Positions 6,774 through 13,055 of a DNA stretch of 22,639 bases are shown in pieces. Origin of the DNA: a virus; IMG/VR virus record IMGVR_UViG_3300047321_000459, positions 1-22,639 of that record; one strand, 5' to 3'. The position numbers were made by a program, and so were the translations under genes. The stretch's first letter is position 1; each line of letters opens with the position of its first letter. Below the pieces are notes generated by a model. That model was not told the DNA's origin. It ran no database searches and saw only the letters and a list, made by a program, of their open reading frames with translations.

Positions 6774-7402
6774 GCTGCTTCCACCTCTGCTGCTGGGTTG
6801 TTGTCGTTGTCGAACTTGGTGATCTCGTTGCCCCAGGCGTCCCAGCCGGGGCGCTGCACGCGGGCGAAGATGTCGGCCTTCGGATATGGCCCGGCCATCT
6901 TTGCGGCATCCACGTAGCCCTGCTCGGGCTTGCGGGAGTGCTCTCGGCGCGTCTCAAGGATCGCGGATCGGATGTTGCGGCTGTGGATGCGCGGCTTGCC
7001 GATCTTCCCGATCAGGAAGGGCTCATGGCAATTGCGGAGCACGTAGCCGGTGCCGAACGTCGGCCGGCTCATGTCCTTCACCATCTTCACCCAGACCCCT
7101 TGGGTCACGTAGGTGACGTTCCACTGGCGGAAGCACTCGCGGGCGGCGTCGTACATCGGGGCGGTGGCGTAGAGCCACACCCACATGCCGTCGCGGTGAG
7201 CAAGGCGCTGGACATCGAGATCGAAGATGTCTTCGAGCGTCATGCAGTCGTAGTGCTGCTCAGCCGACTTGCCCTTTCCGGCGTCGGAGTAGGTCTTGAA
7301 TGTCCACGGCGGATCGATCTTCGCGAGGCCGTAGTGGTTCTCCTTCAACGGAGCGAGGTTGAAGGCAGGTGCCGGCATGATGGGGAACGGAGAGATTTGC
7401 AT
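6770..7402 (-). CDS. MT-A70 family N6-adenine methyltransferase
   Basis: This 210-residue protein has the DPPW catalytic motif at residues 30-33 (AKIDPPWTFKTYS), a middle WVWLYATAPM strand and G-Y-V-L-R-N-C-H-E-P-F-L-I-G near 119-132. The C-terminus has HSRKPEQGY and FARVQRPGWDAWGNE. These are the features of the MT-A70/M.MunI-like branch common in phages. It should methylate adenine N6 in DNA, probably to protect phage DNA or alter regulation; the recognition site is unknown. ATG 7402 has GGAGG nine bases upstream, directly after the previous TGA, and lies inside a copy of the repeated 16-bp motif. An alternative ATG eight codons later lacks a ribosome binding site. Confidence 0.85.
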   Translation of the reverse strand: MQISPFPIMPAPAFNLAPLKENHYGLAKIDPPWTFKTYSDAGKGKSAEQHYDCMTLEDIFDLDVQRLAHRDGMWVWLYATAPMYDAARECFRQWNVTYVTQGVWVKMVKDMSRPTFGTGYVLRNCHEPFLIGKIGKPRIHSRNIRSAILETRREHSRKPEQGYVDAAKMAGPYPKADIFARVQRPGWDAWGNEITKFDNDNNPAAEVEAA

Positions 7403-7411
7403 TCAAGCAAG
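7396..7411 (-). promoter_or_regulatory. 16-bp motif copy at the methyltransferase start
   Basis: On the minus strand CTTGC-TTGAAT-GCAAA overlaps the ATG at 7402 and the end of the upstream gene. It points with transcription. Confidence 0.55.
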
Positions 7412-7597
7412 CCTCCGGGCACGACGAGGCCCGCCGTGGTTCTCCACAGCTCTGATCCCGTAGACGACGATGCCCGAGCCGTAGCTCTCGGTCACCTCGA
7501 CGGCCGACACCTTGTCGCTCTCGAGTATTTCGAGCGCGCGGCGCTTCGTGGCGCACATGTTCCGGCGCTTGAAGCGCTTCAGCAGTCTATCGAACAT
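7403..7597 (-). CDS. Small basic hypothetical protein
   Basis: This 64-residue protein is strongly basic at both ends (LLKRFKRRNMCATKRR and PRRARRLA) with a beta-rich centre (VSAVEVTESYGSGIVVYGI). The family is not recognised. ATG 7597 overlaps the upstream TGA (TGATG) with GGGGAAG before it. An in-frame ATG at 7621 would extend it further into the neighbour and is less likely. Confidence 0.5.
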   Translation of the reverse strand: MFDRLLKRFKRRNMCATKRRALEILESDKVSAVEVTESYGSGIVVYGIRAVENHGGPRRARRLA

Positions 7598-7896
7598 CAC
7601 TTCCCCAACTTCTCTTTCCACTCGCGAGCCTCAACCAGAAGCCGCTGATCGATCACCTTGGTTTCGTCCGTCTGCATGATCGCCTGCACCAGCAGGGCGT
7701 CCGGCAGGGTCGACATGCAGGGCTGTTTCTTGTCAGGTCGCTTGCACCCGGGCTCCGTGAGCTTCTCCCGGACCACGAACATCTCGCGATCCGGGCCGAA
7801 GCGTTCGATCAGGCCGTCGATCTTCATCCGGCCCTCTCGATCGCAGCCGGCGCACTTGACCCTGACGTAGGGCAGCGGCCACTCGCTCAGTTTCAT
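7597..7896 (-). CDS. Small Cys-containing (zinc finger-like) protein
   Basis: The 99-residue protein has CAGC (residues 15-18) and two later Cys residues in PGCKRPDKKQPC (48-60), which could complete one zinc site. The segment between them (DGLIERFGPDREMFVVREKL) recalls short phage proteins of unknown role that read a two-Cys knuckle. ATG 7896 overlaps the stop of the dCMP deaminase (TGATG) with CGGAG upstream, so the two are probably translated together. Confidence 0.55.
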   Translation of the reverse strand: MKLSEWPLPYVRVKCAGCDREGRMKIDGLIERFGPDREMFVVREKLTEPGCKRPDKKQPCMSTLPDALLVQAIMQTDETKVIDQRLLVEAREWKEKLGK

Positions 7897-8441
7897 CAGA
7901 ACTCCGCTGGCTTGGTCGTGTCGATCAGATCGCAGGTCACACCAACCTCGTCGTAGATAGCCTGCGCCTCAGCGAGGGAGTCCTTCCACCGCTCCTTCAG
8001 CTCATCGGGCAGCTCGGGCGCCACGACGCGGGTGATGCCGGTCTGGACGACGTGCAAGGAGCAGCGCTTGCAGGTCAGGAACGGCCAGGTGTAGAGCGTG
8101 TAGCCGTGCAACGGCTCTCGGGCGGTCAGGATGGCGTTAATCTCGCCATGGATCACGAGGTCGTACTTGATCTCGCGGTTGGTTAGCCGCTCGTCGGTGT
8201 CGGCGATGCCTCGGGGGAAGCCGTTGTAGCCGAGCGACGCGACCGTCCGATCGGGGCGCGTGATGACGGCGCCGACCTTCGTGCTCGGGTCCTTCGATGC
8301 GGCCGAGACCGACCTGGCGAGACCCAGGAAATACTGGTCCCACCAAAGCTGGGTGCGCTGAGTCGGCTTGGGCTCATCCTTTTGGATCGGGTAGACTTGG
8401 TCGGCCTTGTTGCGGAGGTCGTCGTGATCCCACTTCGCCAT
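7896..8441 (-). CDS. dCMP deaminase
   Basis: The 181-residue protein has the cytidine/deoxycytidylate deaminase zinc site: H98-G-E100 (VIHGEINAIL) with Glu as proton shuttle, and TCKRC with C124 and C127. It also has the upstream block DPSTKVGAVITRPD..VASLGYNGFPRG (51-78) typical of dCMP deaminases. The usual HAE and PC..C are HGE and TC..C here, with all ligands kept. It converts dCMP to dUMP, the substrate of the ThyX encoded near 16.5 kb. ATG 8441 overlaps the upstream TAA by one base; an upstream in-frame ATG at 8507 would run into the neighbouring gene. The N-terminal 30 residues are an extension. Confidence 0.88.
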   Translation of the reverse strand: MAKWDHDDLRNKADQVYPIQKDEPKPTQRTQLWWDQYFLGLARSVSAASKDPSTKVGAVITRPDRTVASLGYNGFPRGIADTDERLTNREIKYDLVIHGEINAILTAREPLHGYTLYTWPFLTCKRCSLHVVQTGITRVVAPELPDELKERWKDSLAEAQAIYDEVGVTCDLIDTTKPAEF

Positions 8442-8707
8442 TACGACACCACCTTCAGGCTCAGGATGCAGTATCCCGGCGACAGGACGGCGCTGGAGAA
8501 GGCGCACGGCACGGTCCGGTTGGTGATGTAGGTGACTTCCACGTTGATCTCCTCGCCCGTGTAGGCGCCGTTGATGTTGTCGTATTCCTGGAGAACCAGC
8601 ACGTCGCCGATCTGGAAGCCTTCATCTTCACGCACGTCATGGAGCTTGCGGCCGGCCTTGATCGCCTGGAAGAAGTGGGTCCAGGACTTCTTGTGGTGGA
8701 CCCTCAT
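8441..8707 (-). CDS. DUF3850 (ASCH-like) protein
   Basis: The 88-residue protein follows the DUF3850 pattern closely: H..SWTHFFQAIKAGRKLHDVREDEGFQIGDVLVLQEYD....YTGEEINVEVTYI......PGYCILSL. This family has an ASCH/PUA-like fold and is thought to bind RNA or modified nucleic acid, but its role in phages is unknown. ATG 8707 overlaps the upstream TAA by one base, with AGGAGG ten bases upstream. Confidence 0.75.
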   Translation of the reverse strand: MRVHHKKSWTHFFQAIKAGRKLHDVREDEGFQIGDVLVLQEYDNINGAYTGEEINVEVTYITNRTVPCAFSSAVLSPGYCILSLKVVS

Positions 8708-9360
8708 TACTTGGAGTCCTCCTGCGTGAAGTGGTTGAAGCCATCGCTGTCGATGAACGGCTCGCACTTGGTGACCTTGCCGGCCGCGACAGCCTCTGCG
8801 ACCAGATCGAGCATCTCCGTGCTGATCCCGCCCTGAACGCCGCGACGGCGCATCGTGGTCATGACGTTGGCCCGACGCTGGATGCGCGGGGAGAGCGTCG
8901 TGATCAGGTCGGTGCTCGCCAGCGGCTTCAGCTCGACCTTGCGCTCGACGTAGATCTTCTTGGGCTTGCCGGGCAGCGAGACGCCGCGGGCCGCCGCTGC
9001 CTGCTCGATCGACAGGCCAGCAGCGATCTCGGCCGGGGTCCGCCGGAACCGCTTTGCCGATGCCTTATTGTTGGCGGGTTTGGCGGCTTTCACAGCCTGC
9101 GCCTCTGGGGCCTTCTCCGAAATCTGGGGATTGCCGCGCGCAGCTATGGCCTCCTCGACCGACAGGCCAAGCTCGATCTCTCGGTTCGTCCTGCGGAACC
9201 GCTTCACCTTCGCCGCCATCGGCGAGGGCAAATATGTCTGTTCAGAAACAACTTGAGTTGTCAGTTGGTCAGCAATGCTGACCGAAAGCGTGGGCTGCTG
9301 CGGCGCCCGGAAAACAGGCAATACCCGCTGAAAAATCGATCTTACGGCTGCACGGAACAC
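8707..9360 (-). CDS. Predicted DNA-binding protein with two KRFRRT repeats
   Basis: This 217-residue protein contains two copies of a 24-residue basic unit, at about residues 53-76 and 103-126. Each reads KRFRRT-x2-EI-x2-GLS-x-E-x-A-x-AARG, and 17 of 24 positions are identical. The GLSxExAxxARGVS segment resembles the first part of a helix-turn-helix. The C-terminal region (ISTEMLDLVAEAVAAGKVTKCEPF) is helical and resembles the ends of small phage regulatory proteins. A nucleic-acid-binding role is inferred. The start is GTG 9360, with AAGGGGG nine bases upstream; ATG 9219 lacks a site. It is the first gene of the 9.3-to-2.7 kb run, directly downstream of a paired copy of the repeated palindrome. 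Confidence 0.6.
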   Translation of the reverse strand: MFRAAVRSIFQRVLPVFRAPQQPTLSVSIADQLTTQVVSEQTYLPSPMAAKVKRFRRTNREIELGLSVEEAIAARGNPQISEKAPEAQAVKAAKPANNKASAKRFRRTPAEIAAGLSIEQAAAARGVSLPGKPKKIYVERKVELKPLASTDLITTLSPRIQRRANVMTTMRRRGVQGGISTEMLDLVAEAVAAGKVTKCEPFIDSDGFNHFTQEDSK

Positions 9361-9379
9361 AGTCGAAATCCCCCTTGCG

Positions 9380-9409
9380 TTTGCATTCTGTCGTTTGCAT
9401 TAAAGCAAA
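9380..9409 (-). promoter_or_regulatory. Paired motif copy upstream of the KRFRRT-repeat gene
   Basis: On the minus strand TTTGC-TTTAAT-GCAAA (9409-9394) has perfect 5-bp arms, and a second half copy GAATGCAAA lies at 9388-9380. Both point towards the gene starting at 9360. Confidence 0.6.
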
Positions 9410-9548
9410 TGGAGGCAGAAATCAAGTTCTTGTTGGGAAGAAGTTGCAGGTTCCCAGGTGAACGTTTATTCAAATGATACAGCGGGGATTGTAGTGGTTT
9501 TCAGACTTGGCCCGGGCGTCCCAGTATTTCTACGGAACCGAAACGGTA

Positions 9549-9566
9549 CTTGCATTTTGATGCAAA
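9549..9566 (+). promoter_or_regulatory. Wider-spaced palindrome upstream of the 9616 gene
   Basis: CTTGC-ATTTTGAT-GCAAA has near-perfect arms but an 8-base centre, two more than the other copies. TTGCAT and ATGCAA form a perfect 6-bp inverted repeat within it. Confidence 0.5.
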
Positions 9567-9615
9567 CCTCGTTAGCACACTGGCCCAAGAGCACGGCCTT
9601 GGGGGCCGGGAGAAA

Positions 9616-9942
9616 ATGAGAATAACGAAAATGCATACCACCTTCGAATACCGCTCCTATGAAATCAGCCATGACGGGAGCGCCTTCGTCGCTGCCTCGA
9701 AGGATGGGGAACCGCTCCAGCTCAGATCCAAGCACCTGCTTCGACTGACCCGTGCGGTCGACACGATGTGGAATGCGTTGGAGGGAACTGTACCGGCGCC
9801 GACGTGGCTCTTCGGTGAGACCGATCTCGTCGATATCGACGCGGCGTCAGAGGCAATGCTGGTGGTGGATCGGACCTCGGAGGTCTTGTCGTCGTTCCCT
9901 TTGGGCCCCTTGGTGGGCGTGCCCGCGCGGGCTGCTGCCTGA
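9616..9942 (+). CDS. Hypothetical protein, paralogue of the next gene's N-terminal domain
   Basis: The protein is 108 residues if it starts at ATG 9616. Its first 70 residues align with the N-terminal domain of the following gene: TT-x(1,2)-YR-x-Y-x-I, then a Gly, FVA or YVA, S-K/G-D, a Ser followed by an RL..A.D..W..LE helix, a P-x-W and a final D-x-D. This points to a tandem duplication. Ribosome binding is unclear: GGGAG lies only three bases before 9616, and ATG 9631 is the alternative. A TTG at 9550 would overlap the palindrome. The C-terminus is hydrophobic (SSFPLGPLVGVPARAAA). Function is unknown. Confidence 0.5.
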   Translation: MRITKMHTTFEYRSYEISHDGSAFVAASKDGEPLQLRSKHLLRLTRAVDTMWNALEGTVPAPTWLFGETDLVDIDAASEAMLVVDRTSEVLSSFPLGPLVGVPARAAA

Positions 9943-9950
9943 GGACTGCG

Positions 9951-10562
9951 ATGACGACCATCTACCGGAATTACCTCATTGCCAGAGTTGGCGACAAATA
10001 CGTTGCCAAGTCCGGCGATGAAGACTGCATCCTGGTATCCACGACGCAGCGCCGCCTTTACGAGGCCATCGACGATCTTTGGCTGTCGCTGGAGAAAGGC
10101 GCCGAGCCAGCATGGTTTACCGGCAGCTCGGCGATTGATCTCGACACGTTCGGCCCGGAGTCGGTGCCGTCGAGTTCTGACCCGCCAGCGACACGGGTTC
10201 GGCCTGGGGCGTATAGGATCAGCTACCTGACCTTCGCCTTGACAGCTTTTTGCGTGGCAGCCCCGCTCTCCTATATTATGGAGATGATGTGCTTCCCGAA
10301 GCAGGTCGATGTGATGCTGACGGTTGGCGTCTGCGCCGTCGCGGTCGCTTTCGGCAAGCGGTACGCATTGATTGCCGCAGCCATCGCCACGATCGTCTTC
10401 AACTTCATCGGTGTTGAGCCGATTCTAAGCTTTTCGATCCCGACCGCCGGAGAGCTGGCGTTTGCCTCAATGAACATCCTCGTCGCAATCGGCATCCCGG
10501 AATTACTCAGGATGCGATTTCTGCAATGCTTACAGGGGAGAGGCCGAACTCCAAACACCTGA
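9951..10562 (+). CDS. Membrane protein: duplicated N-domain fused to a KdpD-like four-helix domain
   Basis: The 203-residue protein starts at ATG 9951 with GAGG six bases upstream. Residues 1-68 form a soluble domain paralogous to the preceding gene product. After a Pro/Ser linker (70-88), four hydrophobic segments follow at about 91-110, 118-133, 138-155 and 167-184. The segment from about 125 to 188 reads VAVAFGKRYAL..A..ATIVFNFIGVEPILSFSIPT..EL, which strongly resembles the DUF4118 transmembrane domain of KdpD sensor kinases. No kinase domain is present. It probably sits in the host inner membrane with the N-domain inside. Its last 56 bases overlap the convergent minus-strand gene. Confidence 0.62.
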   Translation: MTTIYRNYLIARVGDKYVAKSGDEDCILVSTTQRRLYEAIDDLWLSLEKGAEPAWFTGSSAIDLDTFGPESVPSSSDPPATRVRPGAYRISYLTFALTAFCVAAPLSYIMEMMCFPKQVDVMLTVGVCAVAVAFGKRYALIAAAIATIVFNFIGVEPILSFSIPTAGELAFASMNILVAIGIPELLRMRFLQCLQGRGRTPNT

Positions 10563-11160
10563 TCGTCATGTCGTTCGTGCCCGAGCCACCGGGACACGCT
10601 ACCGCGAACTGCGGGCGACCTTCTCTTAGCATTTGTTCATTGCGTACGTGGCCGGCGAGAGCATCGTAGAGCTTGCCGTATTTGTTCTTTCGCACCACTG
10701 CGCCCGGCCGATCGATGTTGTCCCAGTCGGCCGGGTATGGATCAAACTCGACACCGCGGTCCTCAGCCCATTTGCGAGCCAGCCTGTCGGCTCCAGACGC
10801 TTCCCCCTCAACGATGCATGTGATCCGTCTACGCGCATGGAGCGCGTCCAGACCGTGATACAGCGTGCTTCTGGCGGCATAGTTGCGACCACCGAACACG
10901 ACCACGCGGAAGTTGGCCTTCAGCAGGATCGAGTCGCCGTGGCAGCGGTGCGGCGCGCAGTAGCACTTCAGGTTTCTGCCGACGAGCGCCGACACGTCAA
11001 TGTCGGGCAGCTGCTCGCAGTCGAACTGATTGCAGACCTGGTCACGGTCGCCGTGAGCCCCGATGACGAATCGGTTGCCGTATGGCGAGCCGCGGCCGAT
11101 GTAGACCGCGTCTGCCGGCGCATCGCCGTGGTGGATGTTGTAGACTCGAGGTGCCGGCAT
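10507..11160 (-). CDS. DUF4326-SLOG (DUF2493) fusion protein
   Basis: The 217-residue protein joins two domains. Residues 1-82 match DUF4326: VYIGRGSPYGNRFVIG, then a D/R segment, then LKCYCAPHRCHGDSILL with its CxC..xxCHGD motif. Residues 84-217 match the DUF2493/YspA branch of the SLOG superfamily: VVVFGGRNY, IVEGEASGAD (117-125), PADW (143-146), RNEQML (173-178) and a C-terminal PGGSGTNDM (190-198). SLOG domains bind or process nucleotide-derived ligands. The fusion suggests both parts act on one nucleotide-type substrate. ATG 11160 overlaps the upstream TGA. The tail overlaps the convergent gene by 56 bases. Confidence 0.72.
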   Translation of the reverse strand: MPAPRVYNIHHGDAPADAVYIGRGSPYGNRFVIGAHGDRDQVCNQFDCEQLPDIDVSALVGRNLKCYCAPHRCHGDSILLKANFRVVVFGGRNYAARSTLYHGLDALHARRRITCIVEGEASGADRLARKWAEDRGVEFDPYPADWDNIDRPGAVVRKNKYGKLYDALAGHVRNEQMLREGRPQFAVACPGGSGTNDMTIRCLEFGLSPVSIAEIAS

Positions 11161-11456
11161 CAGCGCTTCATGTCGCAGTCGTAGCTCACCCCGTTCAGCT
11201 CGAAGTCGGCAACGCCCTGCGTGGCGGTGCAGAAGTCGAACCCGACGCCGTCCTTCTCGGCGTGCCAACCATACCTACCGCAATCCTCCTTGACCTTGAT
11301 GCTGTAGGTGACGCCCTTCCAGGTCAGGGTGTTCGCCATCTCGTCGATCTTCACCGGCAGCTTGCGGCCATGATCCTTGCACATGTAGGTGTAGGTAGGG
11401 GCTGCGTTGGCCTGGGTGACGCCAAGGGCGAGGGCGATCAGTAGAATTTTCTTCAT
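11160..11456 (-). CDS. Exported small protein with four cysteines
   Basis: The 98-residue precursor has a clear Sec signal peptide (MKKILLIALALGVTQANA, residues 1-18). The mature part, about 80 residues, is beta-rich with Cys in YMCKDHG, KEDCGRYG, FDFCTA and YDCDMKR, probably forming two disulfides in the periplasm. The rhythm 'Y.C..G..L.V.......L...G..Y' faintly recalls MliC-type lysozyme inhibitors, but I would not assign it. The start has TGGAG seven bases upstream. Confidence 0.6.
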   Translation of the reverse strand: MKKILLIALALGVTQANAAPTYTYMCKDHGRKLPVKIDEMANTLTWKGVTYSIKVKEDCGRYGWHAEKDGVGFDFCTATQGVADFELNGVSYDCDMKR

Positions 11457-11458
11457 CG

Positions 11459-11884
11459 TTAAGCTCCAAGTGCATTCTTCATCCAGCTGAGCTGCTCGCC
11501 CATCTGGAGTCCTTCCATCGGGATTTTGACGGTATCGAACCTGGCGGCGAATCTGTCCATCAGAAACTCGCGGTAGCGCTCGCCAGCAAGGACGAAGGCA
11601 ACATCTCCCTTCAAGCCGAAATCGTGCAGCTGCAGCTCGACGACACGCGCCCAGCCACGACGATCTCCGATCGGCATTCGGTTTAATGTCGTCTCGTACG
11701 GGTCTACCATCGTGTTGGGCGACAGCAGGCCGTGCTCAGCCGACAAGATGAACCAACGATCGGCATTCCGCCTGGCCCACTCCCGCGCCATGCGGAACCA
11801 CGGCGAGATGTAGAGGTGCTCGGCCAGCTCCGTGGTCGTCGACTTGGTCTTGACGCACGAGACGAAAGCGACCCGTTTCCTCAC
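11459..11884 (-). CDS. DUF6884 family protein
   Basis: The 141-residue protein has VAFVSCVKTKS (residues 5-15), LYISPWFRMAREWA (24-37), WFILSAEHGLLSP (44-56), DPYETTLNRMP and PMEGLQMGEQLSWMKNAL near the end. These are the conserved blocks of DUF6884, a family related in pattern to YaaA/DUF328-type proteins and common in phages and bacteria. Its chemistry is not established. The start is GTG 11884, overlapping the upstream TGA as GTGA. Confidence 0.7.
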   Translation of the reverse strand: MRKRVAFVSCVKTKSTTTELAEHLYISPWFRMAREWARRNADRWFILSAEHGLLSPNTMVDPYETTLNRMPIGDRRGWARVVELQLHDFGLKGDVAFVLAGERYREFLMDRFAARFDTVKIPMEGLQMGEQLSWMKNALGA

Positions 11885-12300
11885 TTCTTCCTCTCCATCC
11901 CCATGATGATGTCGCGTGCAGACTGAGGACGTCGATATCCTTCCTCGCGCCGCCCAGGCGGGATGATGTCGTAGTCGACATCTGACATGGACACGAGCCG
12001 TCCAAGGCCTTCACCTCGGTCCTTGATCCAGGCAAGCACTTCGGGCGTCGGGACCACTAGGTTTGCTTGCCCGGTCGGGTGAAAGCAGTTCTTTCCGTTC
12101 TTGGCATAGAACGCGCCCTCCTGTTTCAGATAGACCCGGCCCCGCTTCGGGTTGGTGCCCGTAATCTCGTCGAGCCGGTATTCGAGGAAATGCCCGTGGG
12201 TGTTGCGAACGACTGCCACATCTCCTTCGGAGACGTTGCGGTAGTACTCTGCGACCTGCTTGGCGTCTTGGGCGTTGCAGGGAGCTTGCAGTTTGGTCAT
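11881..12300 (-). CDS. Hypothetical beta-rich protein
   Basis: This 139-residue protein has a central beta-rich part (EGDVAVVRNTHGHFLEYRLDEITG..PKRGRVYLKQEGAFYAKNGKNCF) resembling small barrel domains, and a charged Arg-rich C-terminal helix. No family is recognised. ATG 12300 overlaps the upstream TGA as ATGA, with AGGA upstream; longer in-frame extensions run into the neighbour. Confidence 0.55.
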   Translation of the reverse strand: MTKLQAPCNAQDAKQVAEYYRNVSEGDVAVVRNTHGHFLEYRLDEITGTNPKRGRVYLKQEGAFYAKNGKNCFHPTGQANLVVPTPEVLAWIKDRGEGLGRLVSMSDVDYDIIPPGRREEGYRRPQSARDIIMGMERKK

Positions 12301-12683
12301 GAGGTCAGTCCTGCCCAATGGAGTTGGTGTGTGGTGTCGAAGGTCCAGTTGTTGATGCGGCCGACCTGCGAAGGCTCGACGCGGTTCTGTCGCATCCACG
12401 CATAGGCGGCGTTCTCAGCCGCGTGGGTGACCTTCACATGGTAGCCGCTCGACCGGATCGCGGCCGGCGTCTCCAGCATGAACTTCCGCAGCGGGGATAG
12501 GCCGCTCCAGGCTCCGGCAACGCGCCGGCACATGTGGTCGAAGTCGTGGTCCGACATAAAGGAGTGGTCGTGCCGGTAGTAGAGCAGGGACGCTACGACG
12601 ATCTGCCGAGCGCAGAGGTCGAGCGACGGCCCAGCCTCCTTCGCTGCCGGCAGGTCGGCGAACAGATCCAACGTCTCCGTCAT
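12297..12683 (-). CDS. Hypothetical protein with a YY...SDxxFD motif
   Basis: The 128-residue protein contains ARQIVVASLLYYRHDHSFMSDHDFDHMCRRV in overlapping parts (about residues 24-54). The spacing of YY, the acidic residues and SDxxFD is like domain Ia of NAD-dependent DNA ligases, which binds NMN, but no adenylation domain follows. The resemblance may be only structural. The rest is helical. ATG 12683 overlaps the DUF551 gene's stop as ATGA. Confidence 0.5.
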   Translation of the reverse strand: MTETLDLFADLPAAKEAGPSLDLCARQIVVASLLYYRHDHSFMSDHDFDHMCRRVAGAWSGLSPLRKFMLETPAAIRSSGYHVKVTHAAENAAYAWMRQNRVEPSQVGRINNWTFDTTHQLHWAGLTS

Positions 12684-12997
12684 CGCGACCTCTTCGGCGG
12701 CGCCGGCCGGTGCATCCAGTGGGTCGCCTTCACCTCGGGCGAGAGAGCGTAGCCAGGCGGGAGTCCGCCGGACGGATGCCAACCCGGAAGGTTCGGCGGG
12801 CGGTGCTTCCAAGCCACGTCGGTCACGCGACCCTGCAGCATCGGCTGGCCCCGCTTCACCTGGAAGGCGTCCGGGCAGTAGAACTTGACCATGCTGTGGT
12901 CGGCATCCGGGCCGGCGCTCTCGATCCAGAGATCAACCACAGACCCATCGGTCGGAGCCGTCTCAATCGGCTGCCAGTCCTTCATGTCATTCGTCAT
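12680..12997 (-). CDS. DUF551 family protein
   Basis: The 105-residue protein starts MTNDMKDWQPIETAPTDGSVVDLWIES, the hallmark 'W.PI.TAP.DG..VLLW' opening of DUF551 phage proteins, and ends with THWMHRPAPP, matching the usual 'TH..W.P.P.P' ending. The function of DUF551 is unknown. ATG 12997 has AAGGA eight bases upstream. It is separated from the upstream gene by a 58-base gap containing a strong hairpin. Confidence 0.75.
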   Translation of the reverse strand: MTNDMKDWQPIETAPTDGSVVDLWIESAGPDADHSMVKFYCPDAFQVKRGQPMLQGRVTDVAWKHRPPNLPGWHPSGGLPPGYALSPEVKATHWMHRPAPPKRSR

Positions 12998-13021
12998 CGC
13001 TTCGTCCTTGATTGGTGGAGC

Positions 13022-13048
13022 GGAGCCCGCCGTCGTAGCGGCGAGCCC
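13022..13048 (-). other. GC-rich intergenic hairpin without a T run
   Basis: An inverted repeat with arms GCCCGCCG (13025-13032) and CGGCGAGC (13039-13046) and a 6-base loop lies between the genes at 13056 and 12997. It has one G-T wobble and can be extended by two more pairs to 13023-13048. No T tract follows on either strand, so it is either an imperfect terminator or an mRNA processing/stabilising element. Confidence 0.45.
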
Positions 13049-13055
13049 CAACGCT

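Larger units (their letters stand above)
9361..9615. promoter_or_regulatory. Divergent intergenic control region
   Basis: About 255 bases separate the divergent genes at 9360 (minus) and 9616 (plus). The region holds a perfect-armed copy of the 16-bp motif at 9394-9409, a half copy at 9380-9388 and a wider-spaced palindrome at 9549-9566. The promoters driving both blocks probably lie here. A weak -35-like TTGATT on the minus strand stands 17 bases before TAATGC, inside the motif, but no promoter is convincing by eye. No RNA gene was recognised. Confidence 0.5.

Noticed and set aside
9440-9480. Sigma-70 promoter (TTGCAG ... TATTCA) on the plus strand
   Set aside because: The -10 box matches consensus at only about half its positions; too weak to call by eye.
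12297-12683. NAD-dependent DNA ligase
   Set aside because: Only a short domain Ia-like motif is present; the adenylation Lys motif, OB fold and HhH domains are absent.
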